Shown: positions 34,373 to 45,700 of the stretch, in pieces
How positions within the stretch are numbered: the stretch's first letter is position 1
Layout: every line of letters begins with the position of its first letter
NCBI RefSeq assembly: GCF_050003625.1
Contig: NC_134397.1
Coordinates: 219,976,537-220,040,536 of the forward strand
Reading direction: 5' to 3'
Length of the DNA: 64,000 nt
DNA from: Haematobia irritans
Taxonomy: Eukaryota; Arthropoda; Insecta; Diptera; Muscidae
Made by a program: the position numbers and the translations under genes
The notes under the pieces: generated by a model
Databases searched by the model: none
Told to the model about the DNA's origin: nothing
Seen by the model: only the letters and a program-made list of their open reading frames with translations

Positions 34373-35755
34373 TTTTTATACCCTGCGCCACACTGTGGAA
34401 CAGGGTATTATAAGTTAGTGCATATGTTTGCAACACCCAGAAGGAGACGAGTTAGACACAGGGTGTCTTTAGCAAAAATGCTCAGGGTGGGCTCTTGAGT
34501 CGATATAGCCATGTCCGTCTGTCCGTAAACACATTTTTGTAATCCAAGTCTAGGTCGCAGTTTTAGTCCAATCGACTTCAAATTTGGCACAAGTATGTGT
34601 TTTGGTTCAGAATAGATCCCTATTGATTTTGGAAGAAATTGGTTCAGATTTAGATATAGCTCCAATATATAGCTTTCGGCCGATTTACACTCATATGACC
34701 ACAGAGGCCAATACTTTGCTCCGATTTAGTTGAAATTTTGCACAGGGAGTAGAATTAGTTGAAATTTTGCACAGGGAGTAGAATTAGCATTGTTGTCATG
34801 CGTGCCAAATTTGGTTGAAATCGGTTGAGATTTAGATATAGCTCCAATATATAGCTTTCGCCCGATTTACACTCATATGACCACAGAGGCCAATTTCTTG
34901 CTCCGATTTAGTTGAAATTTTGCACAGGGAGTAGAATTAGCATTGTAGCTATGCGTGCCAAATTTGGTTAAAATCGGTTCAGATTTAGATATATCTCCCA
35001 TATATAGCTTTCGCACGATTTACACTCATATGACCACAGAGGCCAATTTTTTACTCCGATTTAGTTGAAATTTTGCACAGGAAGTAGAATTAGCATTGTA
35101 GCTATGCGTGCCAAATTTGGTTGAAATCGGTTGAGATTTAGATATAGCTCCAATGTATAGCTTTCGCCCGATTTACACTCATATGACCACAGAGGCAAAT
35201 TTTTTACTCCGATTTGGTTGAAATTTTGCACAGGGAGTAGAATTAGCATTGGAGCTATGCGTGCCAAATTTGGTTGACATCGGTTCAGATTTAGAAATAG
35301 CTCCCATATATATGTTTTTCTGATTTCGACAAAAATGGTCAAAATACCAACATTTTCCTTGTTAAATCGCCACTGCTTAGTCGAAAAGTTGTAAAAATGA
35401 CTCTAATTTTCCTAAACTTCTAATACATATATATCGAGCGATAAATCATAAATAAACTTTTGCTAAGTTTCCTTAAAATTGCTTCAGATTTAAATGTTTC
35501 CCATATGTTTTTACTAACATTGTGTTCCACCCTAGTGCGTTAGCCGACTTACATTTTGAGTCTATAGATTTTGTAGAAGTCTATCAAATTCCGTCCAGAT
35601 CGAGTTATATTTAAATGTATTTATTTGGGACAAACCTTTATATATAGCACCCAACACATTTGACAGATGTGATATGGTATCGAAAATTTAGATCTACAAA
35701 GTGGTGCAGGGTATAATATAGTCGGCCCCGCCCGACTTTAGACTTTCCTTACTTG
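34373..35755 (-). mobile_element. Dispersed repeat G1
   Basis: On the + strand it starts with the imperfect hairpin TTTTTATACCCTGCGCCAC then GTGGAACAGGGTATTATAAG. It has GAGTCGATATAGCCATGTCC and ends GTCGGCCCCGCCCGAC, CTTTCCTTACTTG. The centre holds about four direct copies of a ~180-bp unit (34640-35300) with TTTACACTCATATGACCAC and TTGAAATTTTGCACAGGGAG. No protein. A second copy lies inside Himar1 copy 2. The same kind of dispersed element, with the CCATGTCCGTCTGTCCGT motif, occurs widely in flies; its class is uncertain to me. Confidence 0.8.
34640..35300 (-). repeat. Tandem ~180-bp units inside G1
   Basis: CCACAGAGGCCAAT and GTAGAATTAGCATTG recur about four times. Units 2-4 are very similar, and a partial duplication of GTTGAAATTTTGCACAGGG lies at 34730-34785. 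Confidence 0.85.
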
Positions 35756-35759
35756 TTTT

Positions 35760-36480
35760 TATTATTTTTCAAAACAAATGTCGGAAATAACATCGCTTTT
35801 AAGCATCAGTTTAGATTGTTTTAAAATGGCTACCTTTGGCACAAATTATGGCCTTCAAACGATCGATAATCCCATCACATGCTGCACGAAAAGTGATTCT
35901 GCCGTATTTTGACCCATTCACAGCGAATCGTCGTCTTGAAATGATCGGCATTTCGATATTTTTAGTGCCAACCAGGCGTAAAAATTCAACGGATTGAAAT
36001 CCAGAGATGTTGCAGTGGCCATTGAATGGTAGAAATGAAGCGAGAAACTCATTTTGAAGCTATTCTTGGTTGGCGGTGAGCGATAATCGGCCGTTACGGA
36101 AGACCACGCCATTACCATTGGCGGCACGCTTGAGTTCTGATCTATATAAATTGTCAGCTGACAACTTTGGCAAGTAAATTCGTCGTTTTTGTGCGACGGT
36201 GGGCTCTTGTAAATTTAGAACTCAGTTTTCACCCATGTGGATGTGGATTTCGATCAAATTTGGCCTTGGGATCATTTTTGTTCGTGTTACCGTGTTTTCG
36301 TCCACTTTTGGGCCAGTATCCATTACCAGTATCACGGTAACATTGAAATGTTGCCACTTGTGGTTTTCAGCCAAATTTAAAGCAATCATACTTGAATGTC
36401 ATCACGAATAATTTTAGTTCTAAATGCAAGAGATCAAAATGCTTTTATAAGCTTGTAAATAAAAAAATTAACTGTCCCTG
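35760..36480 (-). pseudogene. Family K Tc1/mariner transposase relic, nearly full span
   Basis: Read on the reverse strand from 36480, in broken frames: leader (CTTGCATTTAGAAC on the complement), a helix-turn-helix remnant (DCFKFG, then FQCYRDTGN and SGRKHGNT), KFDRNP, ELKRAANGNG, SVTADYRSP, SLDFNPLNFYAW, and a C-terminus with RITFRAACDGIIDRLKAI. The C-terminal signature normally reads PLDF; here the Asp is Asn. It lies immediately left-to-right after G1. Clearly inactive. Confidence 0.75.
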
Positions 36481-37376
36481 GGAAAAAATATATTAGCGGT
36501 CAGAAGAGGTTGCAATACATATCAGCCACACTGTAGATCTAGATATATTCTATATTGAAAAGATAATGTAAGTGTATCTAATTCATATATTTTTTTTTTT
36601 GTGGTAAAAAAAAGTTTATCACTTTTTATGCCACTTTTTAATATAAGTGTGCCACCTTTTATTGCGTGACAAATTTTGAGACATTCCTTCGAAATTCTCA
36701 AAGGCCACAATTAAGCCTTTCTTGGACCATGCATTTATAGCTTGATGTAAACTATAAAAGCCGCATATTTTTTGTACTGTTTCCAAACATTTTTGTTTTT
36801 TTTTCCCCTGTGTAAATATTTTTCTCATATGGACAGTAAATTATGCAATGTCCTACAAAGTTATTATTATTGTTTCTTAAAATCTCCTCCTATACCCAAT
36901 TTCGATTATAGCTTCCTATGTGTCTAGAGATAGCCTGCTAAATCATGCAAATTAATTTGCATTTAATTAAATTTTATCTATGGATTTTCTTTAGAGAGCA
37001 ACAAAAAATATTATTTTATAATTTCCTTGGGACATTTTCGAAACAAAAACATTGGAGACAGCAAAACGGAAGATGATGAATAATCCAAATGAAATTGTGG
37101 TGTGGTAATATCACTTTGCTTGGAAAATTGATTTTCCCATATTTAAAACCTCACATATAGAAGGAATCGATTTTGCAAAAGCTTTAAATGTGGTATTCCT
37201 GGAAAAAAATTTTTCTGGGAAAACATAAACAAATAATAATGAAGATTTTATATTTTTAGAAAACATTTTTCTAACGAAATTTCAAATACCTAGAATTGAG
37301 GATTAAATTACATCCTTTGTATTTATGAAATGTAAATAAAATTTTTAAATTATTTTATACACTAAGGGAAATGGAT
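36481..37376. other. Unique DNA, no gene seen
   Basis: T-run near 36590 and otherwise ordinary AT-rich sequence. Two overlapping reverse frames (62 and 69 codons) have no motif. Confidence 0.4.
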
Positions 37377-37630
37377 ATACCCCGTAACCAGGGCAGAACT
37401 ATTCCATGAGGGCTATTAGTTCTGGTCACAAGAGTCTAATATAAAGAGAGCCCTCCGAATGACGGATGTGGATTATCCGCTCTCAGTAATGCTGGTGACA
37501 TTTCTGAGTGTTTCAAAGCTTCTCTAAGTGGTTTCACTGCAATGTGGAACGCCGTTCGGACTCGGCTATAAAAAATAAGTCCACGGTGGCATGGTTGACA
37601 CTTGAGCCATAAATAATCTACCAAACAAAA
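37377..37630 (+). mobile_element. SINE E2 body fragment and minisatellite anchor
   Basis: GTAATGCTGGTGACATTTC and GTGGAACGCCGTTCGGACTC (37469-37575) match the body of SINE E1. The tRNA-like head is absent. It is followed directly by GGTTGACACTTGAGCC and ATAATCTACC, the reverse of the F anchor, leading into minisatellite. Confidence 0.7.
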
Positions 37631-37639
37631 TAATTTTCA

Positions 37640-37826
37640 TTTTCCAAATTTTTATTTCTGTATAAAATTTTGTTATAATTTTATTTCTATAGAAAATTTT
37701 GTCAAAATTTTATTTCTATACAAAATTTTGTCAAAATTTTATTTCTATAGAAAATTTTGTCAAGATGTTATTTCTATAGAAAATATTGTCAAAATTTTAT
37801 TTCTATAGGAAATTTCTATAGAAAAG
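37640..37826 (-). repeat. 30-bp minisatellite, block 7 left part
   Basis: Six reverse monomers between the anchor and the Penelope-like fragment. Confidence 0.93.
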
Positions 37827-38135
37827 ACATATATTGGTACAACAATGACAAAATTAAAAACAAGATTGTCTTCACATAAATCGGATTTAAAAACAACAGA
37901 CAAGCCAATGGAACAAAAAACAGCACTTACGGCCCACTGTACTTTGACTGGTCACAAACCTAACTTAAACGACGTAGAAATCCTAAGCAAGGAAAACAAC
38001 TACAGACGAAGTTTTACTCTGGAGATGTTACACATCATTAACACTCCAATTAACGAGAGAATAAATTATAAGAAAGATATTGAGAACTGCGCGAGAATAT
38101 ATCGGCATACGATACAAAAACACAAGAGAAAGTAA
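37827..38135 (+). pseudogene. Penelope-like element GIY-YIG endonuclease C-terminus
   Basis: A 102-residue open end of a larger protein. It starts TYIGTT (the YIG half of GIY-YIG) and continues LKTRLSSHKSDLK with the expected Arg, TALTAHCTLTGHKPN, SKENNYRRSFTLEMLHI with the expected Glu, and NTPINERINYK, ending at TAA. Penelope-like retroelements fuse this nuclease to the C-terminus of their reverse transcriptase and use it for target nicking. Everything upstream is missing and the frame starts abruptly at minisatellite, as in a 5'-truncated insertion. No stop interrupts the preserved part, so it may be fairly young. Confidence 0.85.
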
Positions 38136-38355
38136 TCACCAGTAGAAAAACAGACAGCGGAGAAAATGTAAAGTACAATAGATAGTTTCATTTTATTTTG
38201 TGAATTTTGTAATTAATTTTTGTACAATTTTGTAATTTGTAGCCTTGAAAACGGTTCTGACGAAGTCAACCGAAATATCGGAAAGAAAAAAAAACAAGAA
38301 ACCAACAATATCAAGTTTAATTTATAGACCTACTGCCGAGATTATGAGATAAAAA
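38136..38355 (+). mobile_element. 3' tail of the Penelope-like element with hammerhead-like motif
   Basis: Follows the GIY-YIG stop. CTGACGA at 38257-38263 is followed by GAAA at 38272-38275 within the palindrome CCGAAATATCGG. CTGANGA plus GAAA is the conserved core of hammerhead ribozymes, which are known in Penelope-like elements. The intervening stem II is not convincingly paired, so this may be a decayed or unrelated motif. It ends where reverse-orientation minisatellite resumes. Confidence 0.5.
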
Positions 38356-40985
38356 ATCATAAAAAAAGAAAATTTTTTCTATAGAAAATTTTATTTTATA
38401 GAAAATTTTGTCAAATTTTTATTTCTATAGAAAAATTTGTCAAATTTTTATTTCTAAAGAAAATTTTGACAAAATTTTATTTCTATAGAAAATTTTGTTA
38501 CAATTTTATTCCTATTGAAAATTTTGTCAAAATTTTATTTTTATACAAAATTTTATTTCTATAGAAAATATTGTCAAAATTTTATTTATATAGAAAATTT
38601 TGTCAAACTTTTATTTCTATACAAAATTTTGTCAAAATTGTATTTCTATAGAAAATTTTGTAAACATTTTATTTCTATAGAAAATTTTGTAAAAATTTTA
38701 TTTTATAGAAAATTTGGTCAAATTTTTATTTCTATAGAAAAATTTGTCAAATTTTTATTTTTAAAGAAATTTTTTACAAAATTTTATTTCTATAGAAAAT
38801 GTGCCAAGTTTAATTTCTATAGAAAATTTTGTCAAAATTTTATTTCTATAGAAAATTTTTGCAATTTTTTTTTCTATAGAAAATTTTGTCAAAATTTTAT
38901 TTTCAGAGAAAATTCTGTCAAATTTGTTTCAATAGAAAATTTTATCAAAATTGTTTTTCTATAACAAATTCTGCCAAAATTTTATTTCTATAGAAAATTT
39001 TGCCAAAATTTTATTTCTATAGAAAATTTTGCCAAAATTTTATTTCTATAGAAAATTTTGCCAAAATTTTATTTCTATAGAAAATTTTGTCAAAATTTTA
39101 TTTCTATAGAATATTTTGTAAAAATTTTATTTTATAAAAAATTTTGTCAAATTTTTATTTCTAAAGAAAATTTGGACAAAATTTTATTTCCATAGAAAAT
39201 TTTGTCAACATTTTATTTCTATAGAAAAATGTGCCAAATTTTATTTCTATGGAAAATTTTGTCAAACTTTTATTTCTATAGAAAATTTTGTCAAACTCTT
39301 ATTTCTATAGAAAATTTGTCAATGTTTTATTTGTATACAAAATTTTGTCTAAATTTTATTTCTATAGAAAATTTTGTAAAAATTGTATTTCTATAGAAAA
39401 TTTTGTCAAAATTTTATTCCTATAGAAAATTTTGTCAAAATTTTATTTCCATAGAAAATTTTGTCAAAATTTTATTTCTATAGAAAATTTTGTAAAAATT
39501 TTATTTTATAGAAAATTTTGTCAAATTTTTATTTCTATAGAAAATTTTGTTATAATTTTGGATTTATAGAAAATTTTGTCAAAATTTTATTTCCATAGAA
39601 AATTTTGTCAAAATTTTATTTCCATGGAAAATTATTTCAAAATATTATTTCCATAGAAAATTTTGTCAAAATTTTATTTTCATAGAAAATTTTGTCAAAA
39701 TTTTATTTCCATAGAAAATTTTGTCAACATTTTATTTCTATTGAAAAATTTGTAAAAATTTTATTCCATTCAAAATTTTGTAAACAGTTTATTTCTATTG
39801 AAAATTTTGTAACAATTTATTTCTATTGAAAGTTTTCTCAAAATTTTATTTCTATAGACAATTCTGTCAAAATTGTATATCTATAGAAAATTTTGTCAAA
39901 ATTTTATTTCTATAGAAAATTCTGTCAAAATTTTATTTCCATAGAAAATTTTGTCAAAATTTTATTTCCATAGAAAATTTTGTCATAATTTTAGTTTTAT
40001 AGAAAATTTTGTCAAAATTTTATTTCCATAGAAAATTTTGTCAAAATTTTATTTCCATAGAAAATTATTTCAAAATATTATTTCCATAGAAAATTTTTTC
40101 AAAATTTTATTTTCTTAGAAAATTTTGTCACAATTTTATTTCCATAGAAAATTTTGTCAAAATTATATTTCCATAGAAAATTGTGTCAAAATTTTATTTC
40201 CATAGAAAATTTTGTCAATATTCTATTTGTACAGAAAACTTTGTCAAAATTTTATGTCTATAGAAAATTTTGTCAAACTTGTATTTGTATAGAAAATTTT
40301 GTCAAATATTTATTCTTATAGAAAATTTTGCCAAAAATTTTATTTCTATTAAAAATTTTGTCAAAATTTTATTTCTATAGAAATTTTTGCCAAAATTTTA
40401 TTTCTATAGAAAATTTTGTCAAAATTTTATTTCTATAGAACATTTTCTCCAAGTTATATTTTTATAAAAAAAAAATTGTAATAAAATTATTACTATTTCT
40501 ATAGAAAATTGTATTACTATAGAAAATTTTTTAAAAAATTTATTTCTATAGAAAAGTTTGTCAAAATTTTATTTCCATTGAAAATTTGGTCAAAATTTTA
40601 TTTCTATAGAAAATTTTGTCAAAATTTTATTTCAATAGAAAATCTTGTCAGAATTCAATTTCTATAGAAAATTTTGTAAAAATTTTATTTCTATAGAAAA
40701 TTTTGTCCAAATTTTAGTTCTATAGAAAATTTTGTCATAATGTTATTTCCATAGAAAATTTTATCAACATTTTTTCCATAGAAAATGTTGTCAAAATTTT
40801 ATTTCCATAGAAATTTTTATCAAAATTTTATTTCCCTAGAAAATGTTGTCAAAATTTTATTTCTATAGAAAATTTTGTCAACATTTTATTTCTATAGAAA
40901 ATTTTGTCAAAATTTTATTTCTATACAAAATTTTGTCAACATTTTATTTCTATAGAAAATTTTGTTAAAATTTTATTTCTATACT
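38356..40985 (-). repeat. 30-bp minisatellite, block 7 main part
   Basis: About 85 reverse monomers. A sub-array at 39420-40210 uses TTTCCATAGAAAAT in place of TTTCTATAGAAAAT in consecutive units, showing local homogenisation of a variant. The open frame at 38515-38964 is only the 10-residue translation of the repeat. Confidence 0.96.
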
Positions 40986-42114
40986 GGATTTAAAGCCACA
41001 TCTTTGGCTAGGAATCAATAAGGTCCTTAAGGAAGATCAAAATCTTTGGATACAATTAAACGTTTTTTTAGTGTAGATGCCAAATCATATTTCCATCATG
41101 TAACAAGTCTTCTTAAAATTTGGCCCAACTATAACCCTTGGAAATGTGAAAAATTCTTTTAGAATTTCTATAGGGTATCATAAAATCCCCATAACCTCCT
41201 ACTTCCCATTTTCTTCCAGACTAAAGTGATCAATATTTTCCTACTTTAAATGTCATATTTTATGATAAAATGTTACTCTCAACATTTATTAATAAATGCT
41301 GCAAGTGTTGAACCAACTGGTGAAAACTTTCTCCTCACAACCTCCTAATGTCATTTTTATGATTTCTGAAGAGTGAAAAATATCGACACATTTCTAATCC
41401 ATATGGATGGAAAACAGTACCCTTAACGACTTTTCGCAACAGTAACGGATTTTCTAAATGGCTTTCCCAGCCCACACCCTAAGACTAGGAAGTGTGGGCC
41501 AATAGAGGAAAATGTCGCAAAAATTTTATTTATGACTTCTTCTATAATGATACCATGTAGGAGAGACCAACGAAGAAAACCTAAACAATGTACAACTTAC
41601 GGCAGCGCCACATCGCCAGTAGTCAGTAATAATTCAATCACCTTTCCTGCTTCCTAAACGACAATAACACAAATGGCAACGTGAGCCCAATATTGTTACA
41701 ACGAATGATTCCAAGGGAACTAATAATAATGTACACAAACATGACACACAACTGACCTCGAACCGGAATTGAACATAAAGGACACACCTTAAGCGATGTC
41801 TTCTCACAAAAAAAAAACAGCCGAACCGATATAAAAATCTGGTCAACAACCGCACAGCCAGACCATAGTCCAAGTCTGCTGACTACGACCAAATGTCTAC
41901 AATTGATGACAAATTTATTTTGCCCGTTACCTTTTTATTTCGATTTGGGTGAATTTGACCGAAAAATAAAACAGTCCAAGGGACCACAAGCGGCAAACCA
42001 ACAAAGGATAACAGAAATAAAAAAAATATGAATGAAACTTTTGTTGATACAAAGCAACAGAAAAGTTAAATCACATAACAACGTGAACGAGTATGAAATG
42101 ACTTATATTTATAG
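40986..42114. other. Unique DNA, no gene seen
   Basis: No repeat homology found. Two overlapping reverse frames at 41634-41892 lack any motif. Confidence 0.4.
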
Positions 42115-45100
42115 CTTTACCCAACAAACAATCACAGTTTGATAGTCTTTTTGTTGGACTATAGGATTTCAATGAAACAATAGTTTAAAGTGATTATCAA
42201 TTATCACTAGACTCATTGAAATCTTTGTTAAGAGACTAAAGTGTGGGTGTAATTTCAAAACCATTCAAATTCTATGTATAGTTTGAATTGTACTGAAAAA
42301 GTTTAAAAATCACTTATTTTAATTTTAATTTTAATTTAAATTTTATGTTTATTCTTAGCTTTAATTTAAAATAAATAAACTTAGTTTAACTTAATAACTT
42401 GAATTTATTCCATATTTTCAATTATTCCTTATATGAGCCTAGACAACAAGCAATTACAGTTTGATAGTCTTTATTGTTGGTTAGGATCAATGAGAGAATA
42501 TGGATTTTTAAAATCAATTAACTATCACTAGACTAATTTCAATGTGTATTAAGAGACTAAATTGTGGATGTAGGTTACAGACCATTGTAATTGTTAGCAA
42601 AGTTTGAATTATACTGAAAAAGTTTCAACAGCACAGATTTTAATTTAAATTTTATGTTTATCCTGACCTTTCATTTAAAATAAATAAACTTAGTTTAACT
42701 TAATAACTTGAATTTATTCCATATTTTCTATTATTCCTTATATGAGCCCAGACAACAAGCAATCACAGTTTGATAGTCTTTGTTGTTGGTTAGGATCAAT
42801 GAGAGCATATGGATTTTTAAAATCAATTAACTATCAGTAGACTAATTTCAATGTGTATTAAGAGACTAAATTGTGGATGTAGTTTACAGACCATTGTAAT
42901 TGTAAGTATAAAGCTAGCAAAGTTTGAATTATACTGAAAAAGTTTAAACACCATAGATTTTTAAATGTTATGTTTATCCTGACCTTTAATTTAAAATAAA
43001 TAAACTTAGTTTAACTTAATAACTTGAATTAATTCCATATTTTCTATTATTCCTTATATGAGCCCAGGCAACAAGCAATCGCAGTTTGATAGTCTTTGTT
43101 GTTGGTTAGGATCAATGAGAGAATATGGATTTTTAAAATCAATAAACTATCACTAGACTAATTTCAATGTGTATTAAGAGACTAAATTGTGGGTGTAGCT
43201 TACAGACCATTGTAATTGTAAGTATAAAGCTAGCAAAGTTTGAATTATACTGAAAAAGTTTAAACACCATAGATTTTAATTTAAATTTTATGTTTATCTT
43301 GAACTTTAATTTAAAATAATTAAATATATTTCAAATTAATACATAGACTATATATACAGACTATTGTAATTGTAAGTATAAAGCTAGCAAAGTTTGAATT
43401 ATACTGAAAAAGTCTCAAAAGCACAGATTTTAATTTAAATTTTATGTTTATCCTGACCTTTAATTTAAAATAATTAAATATATTTCAACTTAATACACAG
43501 ACTATATTCTATATATTATTCTATTATTCCTTGTATGAGCCTAGACAACAAGCAATTACAGTTTGATAGTTTTTTTTTAACTATAACTTACGGATTTCAA
43601 TAAGGGAATACATTTTTTTTAAATCAATCAACTATCACTAGTCTAATACCAATTTGTATCAAAAGACCTTTGGGTGTGTGTAGTTTAAAAACCACTGTAA
43701 TTGTAAGTAACAAAAATAGCACAGTTTGATTCGTACTGAAGAAAGTTTAAAAACAAAAACATTATTTTAATTGTATGTTTGTTCTTACTATTAATTGAAA
43801 ATAACTAAATTCAGTTTAATTTAATATCGGAATTCAACCAGCAACAACGTTTAATATAGTAATAAAAGATTTTTAGTTGCCCTATCACAGTTTGAAAGTC
43901 TTCGGCTATATCACTTAGATTTCAATGAGGGAACTTAAAACTTTAAAGTGAATCAATTATCAGCACAGAAAAAAAATTCACGGAAATTTTTCCAATTAAA
44001 ATTTTAATTGAGTTTTAAAAAATATTCAATTAAAAATTTAATTGATTCAACAAATTTTTTAATTGAAACAAAAATCAATCACAAAAATTAATAGTATCAA
44101 TTATTTTTTTAATTGGATCAATTAATTTTTTAATTGACCTTCAAATAATTTTTTAATTGATACTATCATTTCTGTGTTTGAAGACATTTCAATTAAAAAA
44201 TTAATTGGATCAATTAGTTTCGTGATTGAACCACAAAAAAATTTTTGTGTGTGAGTAGATTTAAACCTGTGTTATCAGAGAATGGCTGTAGTTTAAAAAC
44301 CAACCACGAAATGTTTATATAAAATTACAACAGTTTGAATCATAATGCTTTAGTTTGAAAAATATATATAGGCATACATAAATTTTGTTTAATTTCTATT
44401 TAGTTATAATTTTAACAAATTTAATACCAGGGATTTATTCATTGAACACAATAACACCCAGTTATAGTATGAGATTAATTTGATCTATAGCAAACAATTA
44501 CAGTTTGATAGTCTCTTTGTTTTATTATAACATTATGGACTGCAATAAGAAAAAATGAAAGTGACTGTTTTAAACCTGTATACAAATTGAGAGCGTAGTT
44601 GAAAACCAACTCTAAATAAACTAGTGGTATTCATCTTGATCTGCTGAGTTCAGAAGTGAGAGGTCACTGTTCAAGTACCTGGAGGTACCAGATCTGAATT
44701 CTCCAGATAGCCATCTCAATCAATTTCGTGTTTAATCTGCTGTGAGATTGTTTACAGTCTGTTTACTTTATGCTGACTATGACCAAATGTCGGTAAAATC
44801 GGGTGTACTTTACTTTTATATATAAAGTTAAAACAATTTGAATCATATTGGAAAAAGTTTGAAAGACACAACATTTAATTTATTTATTTTTTTGTTTTTT
44901 TTTACTTTAAAGGGAAGTAACTGACCGATTTAAATCTGTACCAATAGAATTAAGTGTGGGTACAGTTTTAAAACCACTTTAAGTGTAAGAATAAAATTAA
45001 CGTAGTTTGAATCGCACTGAAGAGTTTGAAAGAAACCTATGTTAATTTTATTTTTTTTTTCTCTTAAATTAGTTTATTTGGGTTTAAGATCTGCGTTTTA

Positions 45101-45700
45101 TTCCTTGAACAAATAACAAAATGTTATAGTAGGAAATGAATTTGGATTATAGCTTTACACTTTACAGATTGAAATCCTTTTTGTTAAACGATAACATTTG
45201 GACTTCAATAAGAGAATATGAATATTTAAAAGGTATGACTAGTTTAAATCTGTGTTACTAGAATAAAGTGTGCGTATTATAGTTTTAAAACTACGTTAAA
45301 TGTAAGTATGAAATTAACGTAGTTTCAATCATACTGAAAAAAAAAGTTTGAAAGACACATATTTTAGTTTTATTTCGCTTTTAATTTTATTTAGTTTAGT
45401 TCAAGTTAATATTTAGGATTTATTAATTTAACACAACAACTTCCTGTTACATCACAAATAATCACAGTTTGATAGTATTTTTTTGTTTTGAACTATCACA
45501 TTTCAATTACATTAAGAAATACAAAAATTTAGCGTGAATCAACTGACTGATTGAAATCATTTTTAAAATGCGAAAGTATGGGTGTAGTTTTAAAACCACT
45601 CTAAGTGTAAGAGTACTTTTAACGTAGTTTGAATCATACTGCAAAAAGTTTGAAAGACATATATATTAATTTTAGTTTTTATTTTTTTTTATTTAGTGTC
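42115..45700. repeat. Tandem array of ~316-bp units
   Basis: The landmark CAGTTTGATAGTCTT recurs at 42135, 42457, 42766, 43082, 43559, 43888, 44501 and 45465 (slightly varied), each followed by ATCACTAGACTAATTTC, AAGTTTGAATTATACTG and TTTATGTTTATCCTGAC. Spacing is 309-329 bp in the clean part. The 43888-44501 gap becomes ~323 bp when MITE B2 (290 bp) is removed. The right half is more diverged, and 44620-44800 holds unrelated text. Roughly eleven units in all, with no coding sense. Confidence 0.88.
43964..44253 (-). mobile_element. MITE B2 inside the tandem array
   Basis: Reverse copy of B1: starts CACAGAAAAAAAATTCACGG and ends AAATTTTTGTGTGTG. The host unit reads TATCAGTAGACTAATTT at 42833, so the insertion point between TATCAG and AGTAGATT is clear. 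Confidence 0.87.

Noticed and set aside
38515..38964. 150-codon open frame with repeated Phe-Tyr-Phe-Tyr-Arg-Lys peptide (also at 62574-62846, 4255-4532, 196-414 and others)
   Set aside because: The minisatellite period of 30 bp equals ten codons and one frame of the monomer lacks stops, so long repetitive frames arise automatically. Variants between monomers show no codon-position bias that I can see.
41634..41892. Two overlapping reverse frames rich in Cys, Phe and Val
   Set aside because: Neither shows a domain signature and they overlap in different frames of the same segment.
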